64,000 nt of DNA from JAWKMZ01 sp041391965 (GTDB lineage: Bacteria > Bacteroidota > Bacteroidia > Flavobacteriales > Flavobacteriaceae). Below are positions 7,554 through 17,500 of this stretch, one piece after another (positions within the stretch are counted from its first letter, which is position 1; every line of letters starts with the position of its first letter). The position numbers and the translations under genes were made by a program. The DNA is taken from positions 1 to 64,000 of the forward strand of contig JAWKMZ010000008.1 of NCBI GenBank assembly GCA_041391965.1, in the 5' to 3' direction. The notes below the pieces were generated by a model. It had not been told where the DNA came from. It saw only the letters and a list, made by a program, of their open reading frames with translations, and made no database searches.

Positions 7554-10163
7554 TTATAATTTTTCTGTAACTAAATGGTCTTGGTTTCTAAAAACCAATT
7601 TGTTGTCAAACTCATCTAATAAAATAACACTATCTGATGTTACTTTGCCTGAGAGTATTTCTTTACTCAGTTCATTCAATACTTCTTTTTGAATCACTCG
7701 TTTTACAGGTCGTGCACCATATTCCGGATGATAGCCTTTTTCTGCTAAATAGGCAATAGCTTCATTGGTTGCATCAAACGTAATATGTTGTTGTGCTAAC
7801 ATTTTGGTGACACTTTTTAGCTGTAAACCGACAATTTCTACAATATTATCTTTGCTTAATGGTGTAAACATGATGGTTTCATCAATGCGGTTTAAAAATT
7901 CAGGTCTAATGGATTGTTTTAATAATCCTAATACATCAATTTTTGCCGATTCAATTGCAGAATCAATATCTTTTGTTGCTTCAAAACGTTCTTGTATGAT
8001 TTGACTTCCCATATTGGAGGTCATAATGATAATGGTGTTTTTAAAGTCAGCCAATCGACCTTTGTTGTCTGTTAAATGCCCTTCATCCAAAACCTGTAAC
8101 AAGATGTTAAACGTATCAGGATGTGCCTTTTCAATTTCGTCCAATAATACTACAGAGTAAGGTTTACGTCTAACCGCTTCTGTTAATTGACCACCTTCAT
8201 CATAACCAACATAGCCTGGAGGTGCTCCAACCAATCTGCTCACAGCGTGACGCTCTTGGTATTCGCTCATGTCAATTCGTGTCATAGCACTTTCGTCGTC
8301 AAACAAATATTCTGCTAAAGCTTTAGCTAATTCGGTTTTTCCAACGCCTGTGGTTCCAAGAAACAAGAAGGTTCCAATAGGTTTTTGTGGGTTTTGTAAT
8401 CCAGCTCTTGAGCGACGTACAGCATCACTAACGGCTGTAATGGCTTCGTCTTGCCCAACCACACGTTTGTGGAGTTGGTCTTCTAATTTCAACAGTTTTT
8501 CGCGCTCAGTTTGTAGCATTTTGGTAACAGGAATTCCTGTCCATTTGGCAACTACTTCAGCAATATCATCATAGGTAACTTCTTCTTTAATCAAAGAACT
8601 TTCACTTTGGTTTTGCTGCAACTCTTTTTGGAGTTTTTCTAAACGTTCTTGGGTGTCTTTAATTTTTCCGTAACGAATTTCTGCTACTTTACCATAATCG
8701 CCATCACGTTCTGCACGTTCTGCTTCCAATTTAAATTCTTCAATATCCGATTTTGCAGCTTGAATATTGTCTACCACTTCTTTTTCACTTTTCCATTTAG
8801 CATTAATGGTGGTGCGCTCTTCTTTTAAATTTGCTAAATCAGAACGAAGAGTTTTTAATTTAGATTCGTCTTTTTCGCGTTTAATGGCTTCAATTTCAAT
8901 CTCTAACTGCATAATTTTTCTGTCCAAAACGTCTAATTCTTCAGGTTTTGAGTTGATTTCCATACGCAATTTTGAAGCTGCTTCATCCATTAAGTCAATT
9001 GCTTTATCTGGTAAAAACCGATTGGTAATGTAGCGTTCAGATAATTCTACAGCACCAATAATGGCTTCGTCTTTAATGCGGACTTTGTGATGCGTTTCAT
9101 ACTTTTCTTTAATCCCTCTTAAGATGGAAATAGCGCTTTCGGTATCGGGTTCATCAACCATGACTTTTTGAAAACGACGTTCTAAAGCTTTATCTTTTTC
9201 AAAATATTTTTGATATTCATCCAAAGTGGTTGCTCCAATAGCGCGCAATTCGCCTCTTGCTAAGGCTGGTTTTAAAATATTAGCAGCATCCATAGCACCT
9301 TGACCACCACCAGCGCCAACAAGCGTGTGGATTTCGTCAATAAACAAGACGATGTCACCTTCACTTTCAGTCACTTCTTTAATAACTGCTTTTAGGCGTT
9401 CTTCAAATTCACCTTTAAATTTGGCACCAGCAATTAAAGCACCCATATCTAAAGCAAAAATTTGCTTATCGATTAAGTTTTCAGGGATGTCACCATCAAC
9501 AATTCGGTGAGCCAACCCTTCTGCAATAGCTGTTTTACCTGTACCAGGTTCGCCAACTAAAATTGGGTTGTTTTTGGTGCGTCGTGATAAAATTTGCAAA
9601 ATTCTACGAATTTCCTCATCACGACCAATAACAGGATCTAATTTTCCGTCTTTGGCTAATTGATTGAGGTTTTTTGCGTATTTGTTTAATGAATTGTATG
9701 TGTCTTCCTGACTTTGAGAGGTTACACGATCACCTTTTCGCAATTCATTGATGCTGGCATTTAGCGTTTTTTCTGTTACGCCTTGGTCCTTGAGCATTTG
9801 CGCTATTTTGCTGTTCGATTTAAAAATGGCGAGAATTAAGTGTTCAATTGAGACATAATCATCATTCATTTTTTTAGCAATGATTGACGCTTCGTTAAGT
9901 GTTTTACTGGCTTCACGCGACAACATGATGTCGCCTCCAGAAACTTTAGCAAAACTTTCCAATTGTTTGTCTAAAGCTTGTTGTAAGATGCTTATATTGA
10001 CATTCAATTTTTTTAAAAGGAAAGGCATTACATTTTCATCTACTTCAAAAATAGCTTTGAACAAATGTTCATTTTCAATTTGTTGATGGCCATAACGTTG
10101 TGCAAGTTGTTGTGCTTGTTGTATGGCTTCTTGTGATTTTATGGTATAATTATTAAAATTCAT
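7554..10163 (-). CDS. clpB: ATP-dependent disaggregase ClpB
   Basis: ClpB is the hexameric AAA+ chaperone that, with DnaK, extracts polypeptides from aggregates. The 869-residue product is full length. It has the Clp_N double repeat (about residues 1-145), NBD1 with Walker A 'GEPGTGKTAIAEG' near residue 205 and Walker B 'VLFIDEIHTLVGAGGG', and the long coiled-coil M domain (about residues 405-530, from 'EELDVLDRKIMQLEIE' to 'KLQKELQQNQSE'). NBD2 follows with 'GTTGVGKTELAKALAEYLF' near residue 605 and the pore loop 'GAPPGYVGYDEGG'. The small C-terminal domain is present. The coiled-coil middle domain separates it from ClpA and ClpC. The upstream region carries a perfect TGACG-TTT-CGTCA inverted repeat (10267-10279) that could be an operator. 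Confidence 0.97.
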   Translation of the reverse strand: MNFNNYTIKSQEAIQQAQQLAQRYGHQQIENEHLFKAIFEVDENVMPFLLKKLNVNISILQQALDKQLESFAKVSGGDIMLSREASKTLNEASIIAKKMNDDYVSIEHLILAIFKSNSKIAQMLKDQGVTEKTLNASINELRKGDRVTSQSQEDTYNSLNKYAKNLNQLAKDGKLDPVIGRDEEIRRILQILSRRTKNNPILVGEPGTGKTAIAEGLAHRIVDGDIPENLIDKQIFALDMGALIAGAKFKGEFEERLKAVIKEVTESEGDIVLFIDEIHTLVGAGGGQGAMDAANILKPALARGELRAIGATTLDEYQKYFEKDKALERRFQKVMVDEPDTESAISILRGIKEKYETHHKVRIKDEAIIGAVELSERYITNRFLPDKAIDLMDEAASKLRMEINSKPEELDVLDRKIMQLEIEIEAIKREKDESKLKTLRSDLANLKEERTTINAKWKSEKEVVDNIQAAKSDIEEFKLEAERAERDGDYGKVAEIRYGKIKDTQERLEKLQKELQQNQSESSLIKEEVTYDDIAEVVAKWTGIPVTKMLQTEREKLLKLEDQLHKRVVGQDEAITAVSDAVRRSRAGLQNPQKPIGTFLFLGTTGVGKTELAKALAEYLFDDESAMTRIDMSEYQERHAVSRLVGAPPGYVGYDEGGQLTEAVRRKPYSVVLLDEIEKAHPDTFNILLQVLDEGHLTDNKGRLADFKNTIIIMTSNMGSQIIQERFEATKDIDSAIESAKIDVLGLLKQSIRPEFLNRIDETIMFTPLSKDNIVEIVGLQLKSVTKMLAQQHITFDATNEAIAYLAEKGYHPEYGARPVKRVIQKEVLNELSKEILSGKVTSDSVILLDEFDNKLVFRNQDHLVTEKL

Positions 10164-10266
10164 ATTGTCTGAGTATCTGTTTTTAGTGTTTAATTTTTAA
10201 TAAATTGTCAATTATCTTACCAACTTATGAAGCAAGACAAAAAGTCAGTAAAATCAAATAAAATTA

Positions 10267-10279
10267 TGACGTTTCGTCA
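10267..10279. promoter_or_regulatory. Perfect inverted repeat between clpB and ytxJ
   Basis: TGACG-TTT-CGTCA is a perfect 5-base-arm dyad in the 246-base region between divergent clpB and ytxJ, about 105 bases upstream of the clpB start. Position and symmetry suit a transcription-factor site, but no known heat-shock consensus is recognised, and a chance palindrome cannot be excluded. Confidence 0.35.
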
Positions 10280-10409
10280 GGTGTTTAAGTTTTTGAAGTC
10301 ATTTGATTGGTAACTTAAAGATACTTAAATTGCAACCAATAGTGCGTTAAAGGAATGATAAAATAGAATGTAATTTTTGTCTAAATAGAAATAAAAAAAA
10401 ATAGAATAA

Positions 10410-10796
10410 ATGGGAATATTCACTAAATTATTTAGTAGTTCGTCGGAACTGAAAGAAGAAAAGCAAGTGCCTTGGATTGCTTTAACTACACTGTCACAAC
10501 TTGACGAGATAGAGGTGACATCTAAAACTAAAACACAGGCTATTTTTAAGCATTCTACACGCTGTGGTATCAGTCGTATGGTGATAAAACAATTTGAAAG
10601 CGATTATAATTTGACCAATAATTTAGACCTCTATTATTTAGATTTGCTCAGCTATAGAGCCATCTCAAATGAGATAGCCAACCGTTTTGATATAGTACAT
10701 GAGTCGCCCCAACTCATACTTATAAAAAATGGTATCGTAGTTGCGCAAGCCAGCCATAGTGCTATTAATGCGTTGGAATTGGATAGATTGGTTTGA
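10410..10796 (+). CDS. ytxJ: Monothiol bacilliredoxin YtxJ
   Basis: This 128-residue cytoplasmic protein has the YtxJ (BrxC-type) layout: 'PWIALTTLSQLDEI', then 'KTQAIFKHSTRCGISRMVIKQFE' with a single cysteine at about residue 52 in place of a thioredoxin CXXC. 'LDLYYLDLLSYRAISNEIANRFDIVHESPQLILIKNG' is next, and the end is 'ASHSAINALELDRL'. The family is thought to reduce mixed disulfides between proteins and bacillithiol, so the gene implies that this organism makes bacillithiol; the biosynthesis genes are not in the window. It reads divergently from clpB, and the DUF4256 gene starts 16 bases after its stop. Confidence 0.88.
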   Translation: MGIFTKLFSSSSELKEEKQVPWIALTTLSQLDEIEVTSKTKTQAIFKHSTRCGISRMVIKQFESDYNLTNNLDLYYLDLLSYRAISNEIANRFDIVHESPQLILIKNGIVVAQASHSAINALELDRLV

Positions 10797-10812
10797 AATA
10801 AAAATAGAAGTT

Positions 10813-11376
10813 ATGAGTGATAGTAAAATTTTATCAAAAGATCAACAAAAAGCACTTCTCAAAATATTAAAACTCCGTTTTGATAAAAATATGATGCGAC
10901 ATCAAGATATTGAATGGCATCCTATACAAACAAAACTGGAAAATAATATGCAGAAACTTTGGACACTCCAAAAGATGGAAGCTACTGGAGGTGAACCTGA
11001 TGTTGTTGCTTACGATAAAAAAACTGACGAATATATTTTTTATGATTGTTCAAATGAAAGCCCTAAAGGGCGCAGAAGTATTTGTTATGATCGCGAAGCA
11101 TTGGATGCAAGAAAGACACATAAACCTCTAAATAGTGCCATGGATATGGCAGAGACCATGGGAATTGAACTTTTAACAGAAAAGCAATATAAAGAATTAC
11201 AACAGCTTGGAAATTTTGATGCAAAAACATCAAGTTGGATAAAAACGCCTTCTGAAATTAGAAAACTTGGTGGTGCGCTTTTTGCCGATTTTCGCTATAA
11301 TAACGTTTTTGTTTACCATAATGGAGCATCTTCTTATTACGCAGCAAGAGGGTTTCGTGGCAGTATTAAAGTTTAA
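10813..11376 (+). CDS. DUF4256 family protein
   Basis: The ATG at 10813 gives MSDSKILSKDQQKALL and a 187-residue product; an overlapping upstream start inside ytxJ is less likely. Recognisable DUF4256 features are 'LKLRFDKNMMRHQDIEWHPI', 'LWTLQKMEATGGEPDVVAYD', 'FYDCSNESPKGRRSICYDREALDARK', 'MDMAETMGIELLTEKQYKELQQLG' and 'TSSWIKTPSEIRKLGGALFADFRYNNVFVYHNGASSYY'. The family is cytoplasmic and has no known activity. The conserved acidic, cysteine and arginine positions ('YDCSNESP', 'CYDREA') suggest an enzyme, but this is inference. The short gap behind ytxJ suggests one transcript, which would place it in a thiol-redox or stress setting. Confidence 0.85.
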   Translation: MSDSKILSKDQQKALLKILKLRFDKNMMRHQDIEWHPIQTKLENNMQKLWTLQKMEATGGEPDVVAYDKKTDEYIFYDCSNESPKGRRSICYDREALDARKTHKPLNSAMDMAETMGIELLTEKQYKELQQLGNFDAKTSSWIKTPSEIRKLGGALFADFRYNNVFVYHNGASSYYAARGFRGSIKV

Positions 11377-11390
11377 GACTTTTTCTGATT

Positions 11391-11440
11391 GATGTGTAAG
11401 AATATTAGTTTTTTTAAGGTATTACTATCTTTTACACATC
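11391..11440. repeat. Inverted repeat downstream of DUF4256 gene
   Basis: GATGTGTAA (11391-11399) and TTACACATC (11432-11440) are perfect 9-base complements around a 32-base spacer containing a T run. It may be a loose terminator or an RNA fold ahead of nhaA. The loop is long and no T tract follows the right arm on the plus strand, so the role is uncertain. Confidence 0.4.
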
Positions 11441-11457
11441 TAAATATTTAAAACTAT

Positions 11458-11465
11458 TATATTTG
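11458..11465 (+). promoter_or_regulatory. Candidate -7 box of nhaA
   Basis: TATATTTG matches the Bacteroidota -7 consensus TAnnTTTG and lies 31 bases before the nhaA start codon. No matching TTG element was found 19-23 bases upstream, so only the -7 element is supported. Confidence 0.4.
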
Positions 11466-11496
11466 AAGCAATTATTGTTTCAAGGTCTCAATCTAT

Positions 11497-12810
11497 ATGA
11501 TACAAAAAATATTTCTTACACCATTTCAAAAATTTGTAAAAATAGAAAGCTTTAGTGGTATTTTATTATTAATAACGACACTTATTGCATTGATTTGGTC
11601 AAACTCATCCTTTGGAGATAGTTATAGAGACTTATGGCAATATGATATTGGGATAGTTGCTAAAGGATTTGAGTTTAAAAAACCATTAATTTTATGGATA
11701 AATGATGGTTTAATGGCTATTTTCTTTTTCCTTATCGGATTAGAAATTAAAAGAGAATTGCTTATAGGTGAATTGAATTCCGTTAAAAAAATGGCATTTC
11801 CACTATTTGGCGCATTAGGAGGTATGATAGTTCCTGTTGCCTTTTTTCTGTTTTTAAACCAAAACCCTGAAACGTTTAAAGGATGGGGAATTCCTATGGC
11901 GACTGACATTGCATTTTCTTTGGCTATACTCAATATCTTAGGAAATAAAATCCCATTAAGTCTTAAAATATTTTTAACAGCATTTGCTATTGTAGATGAT
12001 ATAGGAGCTGTTTTGGTGATTGCTATTTTTTACAGCGGAACCATCAACACAATGTTGGTATTAATAGCCTTAGCATTATTGGCTGTGCTTTATTTTTTAT
12101 CCTATAAAGGATATTATTCAAAATTTATATTGGTTTTTGTTGGCGTTATTGTATGGTTTTTATTTCTAAAATCGGGTATTCATCCAACCATTGCTGGAAT
12201 CTTGTTGGCATTTTCTGTGCCAATTAGACAAAAAATAGACACGTCAACATTTTTATATCAGTTAGAGAATGTTTATAACAATATAAAAGCTGCTACAATT
12301 TCTAAAAAGCCTATTTTATCTAATGAACAAATTGAGCATATTGACGATTTAGAAGATTGGACCACCAAATTTCAATCGCCATTGCAACATTTAGAACATA
12401 GTTTACACGGTTGGGTTGCTTATTTTATCATTCCTGTTTTTGCACTTGCTAATGCTGGAGTACTTTTAAATAATGGCGTAGAAATGGATGTGGCTTTAGT
12501 AATTAATATTGTTGTTTGTTTAGTCTTAGGTAAAGGTATTGGAATAGCTTCAGTGGTTTTGTTGGTTAAAAAAATGAAACTAATTGAGGTGCCAAGCGAT
12601 ATAAGTTTTAGGCAAATTTTAGGAGTTTCTTTTTTAGCTGGAATTGGATTTACAATGGCCATTTTTATTGCAAGTTTGGCATTTGCATCCACACCAAAAT
12701 ATATTGATTCTGCTAAAATAGGGATTCTTATAGGTTCTTTTATATCTGCAGTAATAGGGTATGTCATTTTGAGGTTGAATCCAATTAAAAAAGAATCTCA
12801 ATTAAGGTAA
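11497..12810 (+). CDS. nhaA: Na+/H+ antiporter NhaA
   Basis: NhaA exchanges two external protons for one cytoplasmic sodium ion and protects against salt and alkali. The 437-residue product has the expected set of about 12 membrane helices. It also carries the family's hallmark aspartate pair in 'TAFAIVDDIGAVLVIAIFYS' (about residues 167-168, equivalent to D163/D164 of the E. coli protein). Other NhaA motifs are 'WINDGLMAIFFFLIGLEIKREL', 'GWGIPMATDIAFSLAIL', 'SGIHPTIAGILLAFSVPIR' and 'LAGIGFTMAIFIASLAF'. The E. coli protein is about 390 residues; the extra length here is a cytoplasmic loop around residues 250-300. It stands alone; a second sodium/proton antiporter (nhaC) is found at 37294-38778. 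Confidence 0.95.
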   Translation: MIQKIFLTPFQKFVKIESFSGILLLITTLIALIWSNSSFGDSYRDLWQYDIGIVAKGFEFKKPLILWINDGLMAIFFFLIGLEIKRELLIGELNSVKKMAFPLFGALGGMIVPVAFFLFLNQNPETFKGWGIPMATDIAFSLAILNILGNKIPLSLKIFLTAFAIVDDIGAVLVIAIFYSGTINTMLVLIALALLAVLYFLSYKGYYSKFILVFVGVIVWFLFLKSGIHPTIAGILLAFSVPIRQKIDTSTFLYQLENVYNNIKAATISKKPILSNEQIEHIDDLEDWTTKFQSPLQHLEHSLHGWVAYFIIPVFALANAGVLLNNGVEMDVALVINIVVCLVLGKGIGIASVVLLVKKMKLIEVPSDISFRQILGVSFLAGIGFTMAIFIASLAFASTPKYIDSAKIGILIGSFISAVIGYVILRLNPIKKESQLR

Positions 12811-12900
12811 ATTCTTTATACTTTTATTAGAGTCTCATTTAACTTTACATAAATATCATATTTTCATAATGTTAATATTTTAACAAATATTTAGTATAAG

Positions 12901-12935
12901 TTGGTTCGATACATTACGAACTAATTGTAATTTTG
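12901..12935 (+). promoter_or_regulatory. RND operon promoter with embedded operator
   Basis: A -7 box TAATTTTG sits at 12928-12935 and a TTG at 12901-12903. The spacer between them is 24 bases, slightly longer than usual. The imperfect dyad TTGGTTCG-ATACATTA-CGAACTAA (12901-12924, core GTTCG/CGAAC perfect) covers the spacer, so a bound protein would block polymerase. The likely ligand-responsive repressor is the GbsR/MarR-type regulator encoded immediately downstream; autoregulation is inferred. Confidence 0.65.
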
Positions 12936-12953
12936 CATTTTAAGGATACTAAT

Positions 12954-13439
12954 ATGCAAGAAATACCACAAGACAAAAAGCAACTAATAGAAGAGGTTGG
13001 TATCATGCTCGAAGAACGTTCGGGTCTTTCACCTCTTGCAGCAAGAATTTATGCAACCCTTATTTTGTCGTCGCATGATGGATTGAGTTTTGGAAAAATC
13101 ATACAAATTACTCAAGCAAGCAAAAGTTCAGTTTCATGCAACCTTAACGTGTTAGTACAGTTACATTACGTAGAGTATTATACAAAACCAGGCGACAGAA
13201 AACGCTATTTCCGTACTTCGCAATTCTATATCAAAAATACGATGGAACAACAACGTCATTCAATTGATAAAGAATTGGAAATTGTAAAAAAAATAAATGC
13301 CTTTAATAAGGATCACAACCCTGAAAAATTTAAAAATGAAAAATCATTAGGCATTTTATTTCAGGAATATCTCGAAGAGCATCGCCATAAAATAAACATA
13401 AAATTAAAAGAGATTAACGACTTTCAAAAACAAGCTTAA
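12954..13439 (+). CDS. GbsR/MarR-type transcriptional regulator of the RND operon
   Basis: The 161-residue protein begins at the ATG at 12954 (MQEIPQDKKQLIEEVG). A longer frame starting at a TTG at 12933 is rejected because that TTG is the end of the -7 box. It has an N-terminal helix and dimer segment ('LEERSGLSPLAARIYATLILSSHDGLSFGKI') and a winged helix-turn-helix 'IQITQASKSSVSCNLNVLVQLHYVEYYTKPGDRKRYFRTS' (about residues 52-92). The C-terminus is a charged coiled-coil tail. This matches GbsR-type members of the MarR superfamily. It is the first gene of the efflux operon, 12 bases before the membrane fusion gene, and probably represses it through the dyad at 12901-12924. Confidence 0.88.
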   Translation: MQEIPQDKKQLIEEVGIMLEERSGLSPLAARIYATLILSSHDGLSFGKIIQITQASKSSVSCNLNVLVQLHYVEYYTKPGDRKRYFRTSQFYIKNTMEQQRHSIDKELEIVKKINAFNKDHNPEKFKNEKSLGILFQEYLEEHRHKINIKLKEINDFQKQA

Positions 13440-13451
13440 ACATAAATTAAA

Positions 13452-14579
13452 ATGAAATTAATTATAAAAATCATAGTTTCTTTGGCGCTTCCTTTAATAG
13501 TGACCTCTTGCAGAAATAATGAAACAAGTAAAAATGGAGCGATAGCTCATGGAGCTTTATCTTTTCCAGTAGTTGAAATACCTACAAAAACTCTTACGGG
13601 TTACACCTCATATCCAACCAGTATAGAAGGAAGGGTTAATAGTGAAGTTCGTGCAAAAATATCGGGCTACATCACAGATGTTTTGGTTGATGAAGGTCAA
13701 AAAGTTCGCAAAGGGCAAGTGCTTTTTAAATTAGAAACACAATCCTTAAACCAAGATGCATCAGCAGCAAAAGCCAATGTGGATGCAGCTCAAGTTGAGG
13801 TTGATAAATTAAAACCTTTGGTTGAAAAAAACATCATCAGCAATGTACAATTGGAAACGGCCAAAACCAAATTGCAACAAGCAAAAAGCAATTATAACAG
13901 TATTGTTGCAAATATTGATTATGGTTCCATAAAAAGTCCTGTAGATGGTTATGTAGGTTCTATTCCGCTCCGAAAGGGTTCTTTGGTCAGTCCTTCAAGT
14001 ACAGAGCCATTAACCACAGTGTCAGATATCAGTAATGTGTATGCTTATTTTTCTATGAATGAAAAGGAATATCTCGATTTTATTCAAAATGCAGAAGGTA
14101 ATGATATCGCAGCAAAAATTAAAAACTTACCTAAAGTGACCTTGATTTTGGCTAACGGAAGCACCTATGGTCAAGAAGGTAAGATTGAGACTATTAATTC
14201 ACAAGTCAATGTCAATACAGGCTCTATCTCATTTCGTGCAGTTTTTGACAATCCATCACGCTTATTAACCAATGGAAACAGCGGAAAAATCAGAGTACCT
14301 AAAACTTATGAGAACGCCATTGTGGTGCCACAAGAGTCAACTTACGAACAACAAGGAAGCACTTATGTTTATAAAATAGCTGCAGACAGTACCGCTGTTG
14401 CAACACGAATCAATATTACCGCCGAAGTAGGCAATATGTTTGTAGTTTCTGAAGGCCTTAAAGCTGGTGACAAAATCGTTGCCAAAGGGGTTGCCAAATT
14501 GCGTGGTGATACCAAAATAAAACCTATACAAATTTCATTTGATAGCATTGCAAAACCAATTGAAAAAGTATTCAGATAA
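13452..14579 (+). CDS. RND efflux membrane fusion (periplasmic adaptor) lipoprotein
   Basis: The 375-residue product has a lipoprotein signal (MKLIIKIIVSLALPLIVTSCRNN, lipobox ending at the cysteine at about residue 20) and would be anchored to the inner membrane facing the periplasm. The adaptor domains follow in order. A first barrel/lipoyl half reads 'SEVRAKISGYITDVLVDEGQKVRKGQVLFKLE'. The alpha-helical hairpin covers about residues 95-155 ('ASAAKANVDAAQVEVDKLKPLVEKNIISNVQLETAKTKL'). The second lipoyl half is 'IKSPVDGYVGSIPLRKGSLVSPSS', and a membrane-proximal C-terminal domain closes the protein. It bridges the pump and the outer-membrane channel encoded next to it. AcrA/MexA-type, cargo unknown. 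Confidence 0.93.
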   Translation: MKLIIKIIVSLALPLIVTSCRNNETSKNGAIAHGALSFPVVEIPTKTLTGYTSYPTSIEGRVNSEVRAKISGYITDVLVDEGQKVRKGQVLFKLETQSLNQDASAAKANVDAAQVEVDKLKPLVEKNIISNVQLETAKTKLQQAKSNYNSIVANIDYGSIKSPVDGYVGSIPLRKGSLVSPSSTEPLTTVSDISNVYAYFSMNEKEYLDFIQNAEGNDIAAKIKNLPKVTLILANGSTYGQEGKIETINSQVNVNTGSISFRAVFDNPSRLLTNGNSGKIRVPKTYENAIVVPQESTYEQQGSTYVYKIAADSTAVATRINITAEVGNMFVVSEGLKAGDKIVAKGVAKLRGDTKIKPIQISFDSIAKPIEKVFR

Positions 14580-14599
14580 CCTTTGAAGACCAAAGCATT

Positions 14600-17500
14600 A
14601 TGTTAAAAACATTTATAGAAAGACCAGTCCTTTCAACAGTTATTTCCATCATCATCGTGATTTTGGGTGTTTTGGGACTCTCCGCATTGCCAATTACCCA
14701 ATATCCTGATATTGCACCACCAACCGTTTCAGTAAATGCCAGTTATCCAGGTGCCAATGCCGAAACCATTTTAGAAAGCGTTATTGTGCCTCTGGAGGAA
14801 CAGATTAATGGTGTAGAAGGGATGACTTACATTACCTCATCGGCTTCCAACACAGGTTCGGCCTCCATTACTGTATTTTTTGACCAAGATGTCGATCCAG
14901 ATATTGCTGCCGTAAACGTACAGAATCGTGTAGCGCGTGCCAATCCGTTATTGCCGTCTGAAGTTTTGCAAACAGGTGTGACTACACAAAAACAGCAAAC
15001 CAGTGCCTTGATGTATATGTCTTTTTACAGTACCAATCCCGATTACGACGACACCTATATACAAAATTATCTTAAAATCAATGTCATTCCCGAATTACAA
15101 AGAGTGAATGGCGTTGGAGATGTCAACGTATTTGGTGCAAAAGATTATGCCATGCGCATTTGGCTAAAGCCTGAAAAATTAGCAGCTTATGGGTTAATTC
15201 CAACGGATATCACTGCAGCTTTACGCGAACAAAGTTTGGAAGCAGCAGCAGGTTCTTTGGGTGAAAATAATGGTGAAGCCTTTAGTTATGTTATCAAATA
15301 TGGAGGTCGGTTAAAGACAGAAGAGCAATACAGCAATATCATAGTCAAAGCATTGGGTAATGGTCAGTTTTTACGATTGAATGATGTGGCCGATATTGAA
15401 CTTGGCGCACAATCTTATGCTGGAGGAGGAACTACAAAAGGAAATCCTGCGGTGAATCTCGGAATTTTTCAGACCAAAGGATCCAATGCTCGTGATATCA
15501 TTTTAGAAATTGAAAAACGATTGGACGAGGTTAGAAATGACTTGCCAAAAGGCATCGAAATTTTTGTTCCTTATAATACCAATAATTTCTTGAACGCATC
15601 CATTAAAAAAGTAGTAAGCACTTTAGCTGAAGCTTTTTTATTAGTGTTTTTAGTAGTATTTATATTTCTTCAGGATTTTAGATCGACATTAATTCCTGCT
15701 ATTGCAGTTCCTGTGTCTATTATTGGAACGTTTTTCTTTCTGAATCTTTTCGGTTATTCCATCAATTTATTAACACTTTTTGCTTTGGTTTTAGCCATTG
15801 GAATTGTGGTGGATGATGCCATTGTCGTTGTAGAAGCCGTTCATGCCAAGATTGACGAAGGTGAACACAATCCTAAAAAAGCAACTTTGGATGCCATGCA
15901 TGAAATTTCTGGAGCGATTATTTCCATTACCTTGGTCATGGCAGCTGTATTTATTCCTGTTACCTTTATAAAAGGACCAACAGGTGTATTTTATGAACAA
16001 TTTGGGATTACACTAATTGTCGCAATTATAATTTCAGCGGTAAATGCCTTGACCTTGAGTCCTGCTTTGTGTGCACTATTTTTAAAAGGACATGATGATA
16101 AACAAAACAGTAAAAAGAAAGGTTTTCTTGGTCGTTTCTTTAATGGGTTCAATAAAGGCTTCAATGCGACGGTTAAAAAATATGGAAAGTCTGTCCACTT
16201 TCTTTATCGCAATAAATGGATCACTGGTATTATTTTTATACTTGCAGTTGGTGGCATTTTCTGGTCGTCTTCAGTATTAAAAACAGGCTTTGTTCCTGAT
16301 GAGGATAGAGGGATTGTCTTTTTAAACGTAGAGCTTCCGGCTGGTTCTTCCATTGATAGAACCCATCAGGTAAATGCCGAATTATATGATAAAATTAGTA
16401 AGATACCTGGTGTCGAAGGAGGCTCGGTTATTGAAGGCAGAAGTTTTTTAGGTGGTGCTGGTAGTAACAATGGGCTTGGGTTTATCAAATTGGAAGACTG
16501 GAATAAACGAAATGCAGATTCATTGTCCATAGAGAGTATTACAGCCAAAATGTTTGGTGTTGCAGCACAATTTCCTGAAGCAAATATTCTCTTTTTTGCG
16601 CCTCCAAGCATTCCTGGTTTTGGAAGTTCTGCTGGTGTTGAGGTCAATTTATTGGATCGCTCTGGCGGAAGCTTTACCGATTTAGATAATGTGACTCAAG
16701 AATTTATCGGAAAATTATCAAAGCGCCCAGAAATAAAATATGCACAATCCTCTTTCAACACCAAATATCCGCAATATGAAATAGAACTCAATGCTCCTTT
16801 GGCTAAAGAATTGGGTGTGCCAATCAGTAGTATCTTTTCAACATTGCAAGGTTATATTGGAAGTGTATTTGCATCCGATTTCTCAAGATTTGGAAAACAA
16901 TATCGTGTGTATGTGCAAGCATTGCCAGAAGATCGTGCCAAATTGAGTGATTTGAATAAGTTATACGTCCGAACAGGAACTGGTAACATGACACCAATCA
17001 CAACCTTTGTATCTCTTAAAAGAGTTTATGGACCACAATCGGTAACGCGTTTTAATCTATTCAACTCTACCAAGTTGTCAGCCGCAACTAATCCAGGGTA
17101 TAGTACTGGTGATGCCATCAAAGCAGTGGAAGAAGTTTCAAAAACACTACCTGCCAATTATACCACAGCTTATTCTGGGTTGACGCGTGAAGAGGTCAAT
17201 GCAGGAAACCAAACGACGACTATTTTCTTGTTATCCTTAGTATTCGTATATTTCTTATTGGCGGCGCAATACGAAAGTTACTTAATTCCGTTTTCGGTGA
17301 TATTGTCTTTGCCATTAGGAGTTTTTGGAGCCTATTTTGTCACGCAAATGACAGGACTTCAGAATAACATTTATTTTCAGATTGCCTTGATTATGCTTCT
17401 TGGGTTATTGGCTAAAAACGCTATTTTGATTGTGGAGTTTGCCTTACAGCGAAGACGAAAGGGCGAATCGCTTATTGAAGCAGCCATCAATGGTGCCGAA

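Noticed and set aside
8269..8574. Plus-strand frame opposite clpB
   Set aside because: It lies wholly inside clpB on the other strand, has no family features, and clpB is certain. Similar shadows opposite other real genes were left out.
11391..11440. A terminator for the DUF4256 gene
   Set aside because: The arms pair perfectly but the loop is 32 bases and no T tract follows, so it is listed only as an inverted repeat.
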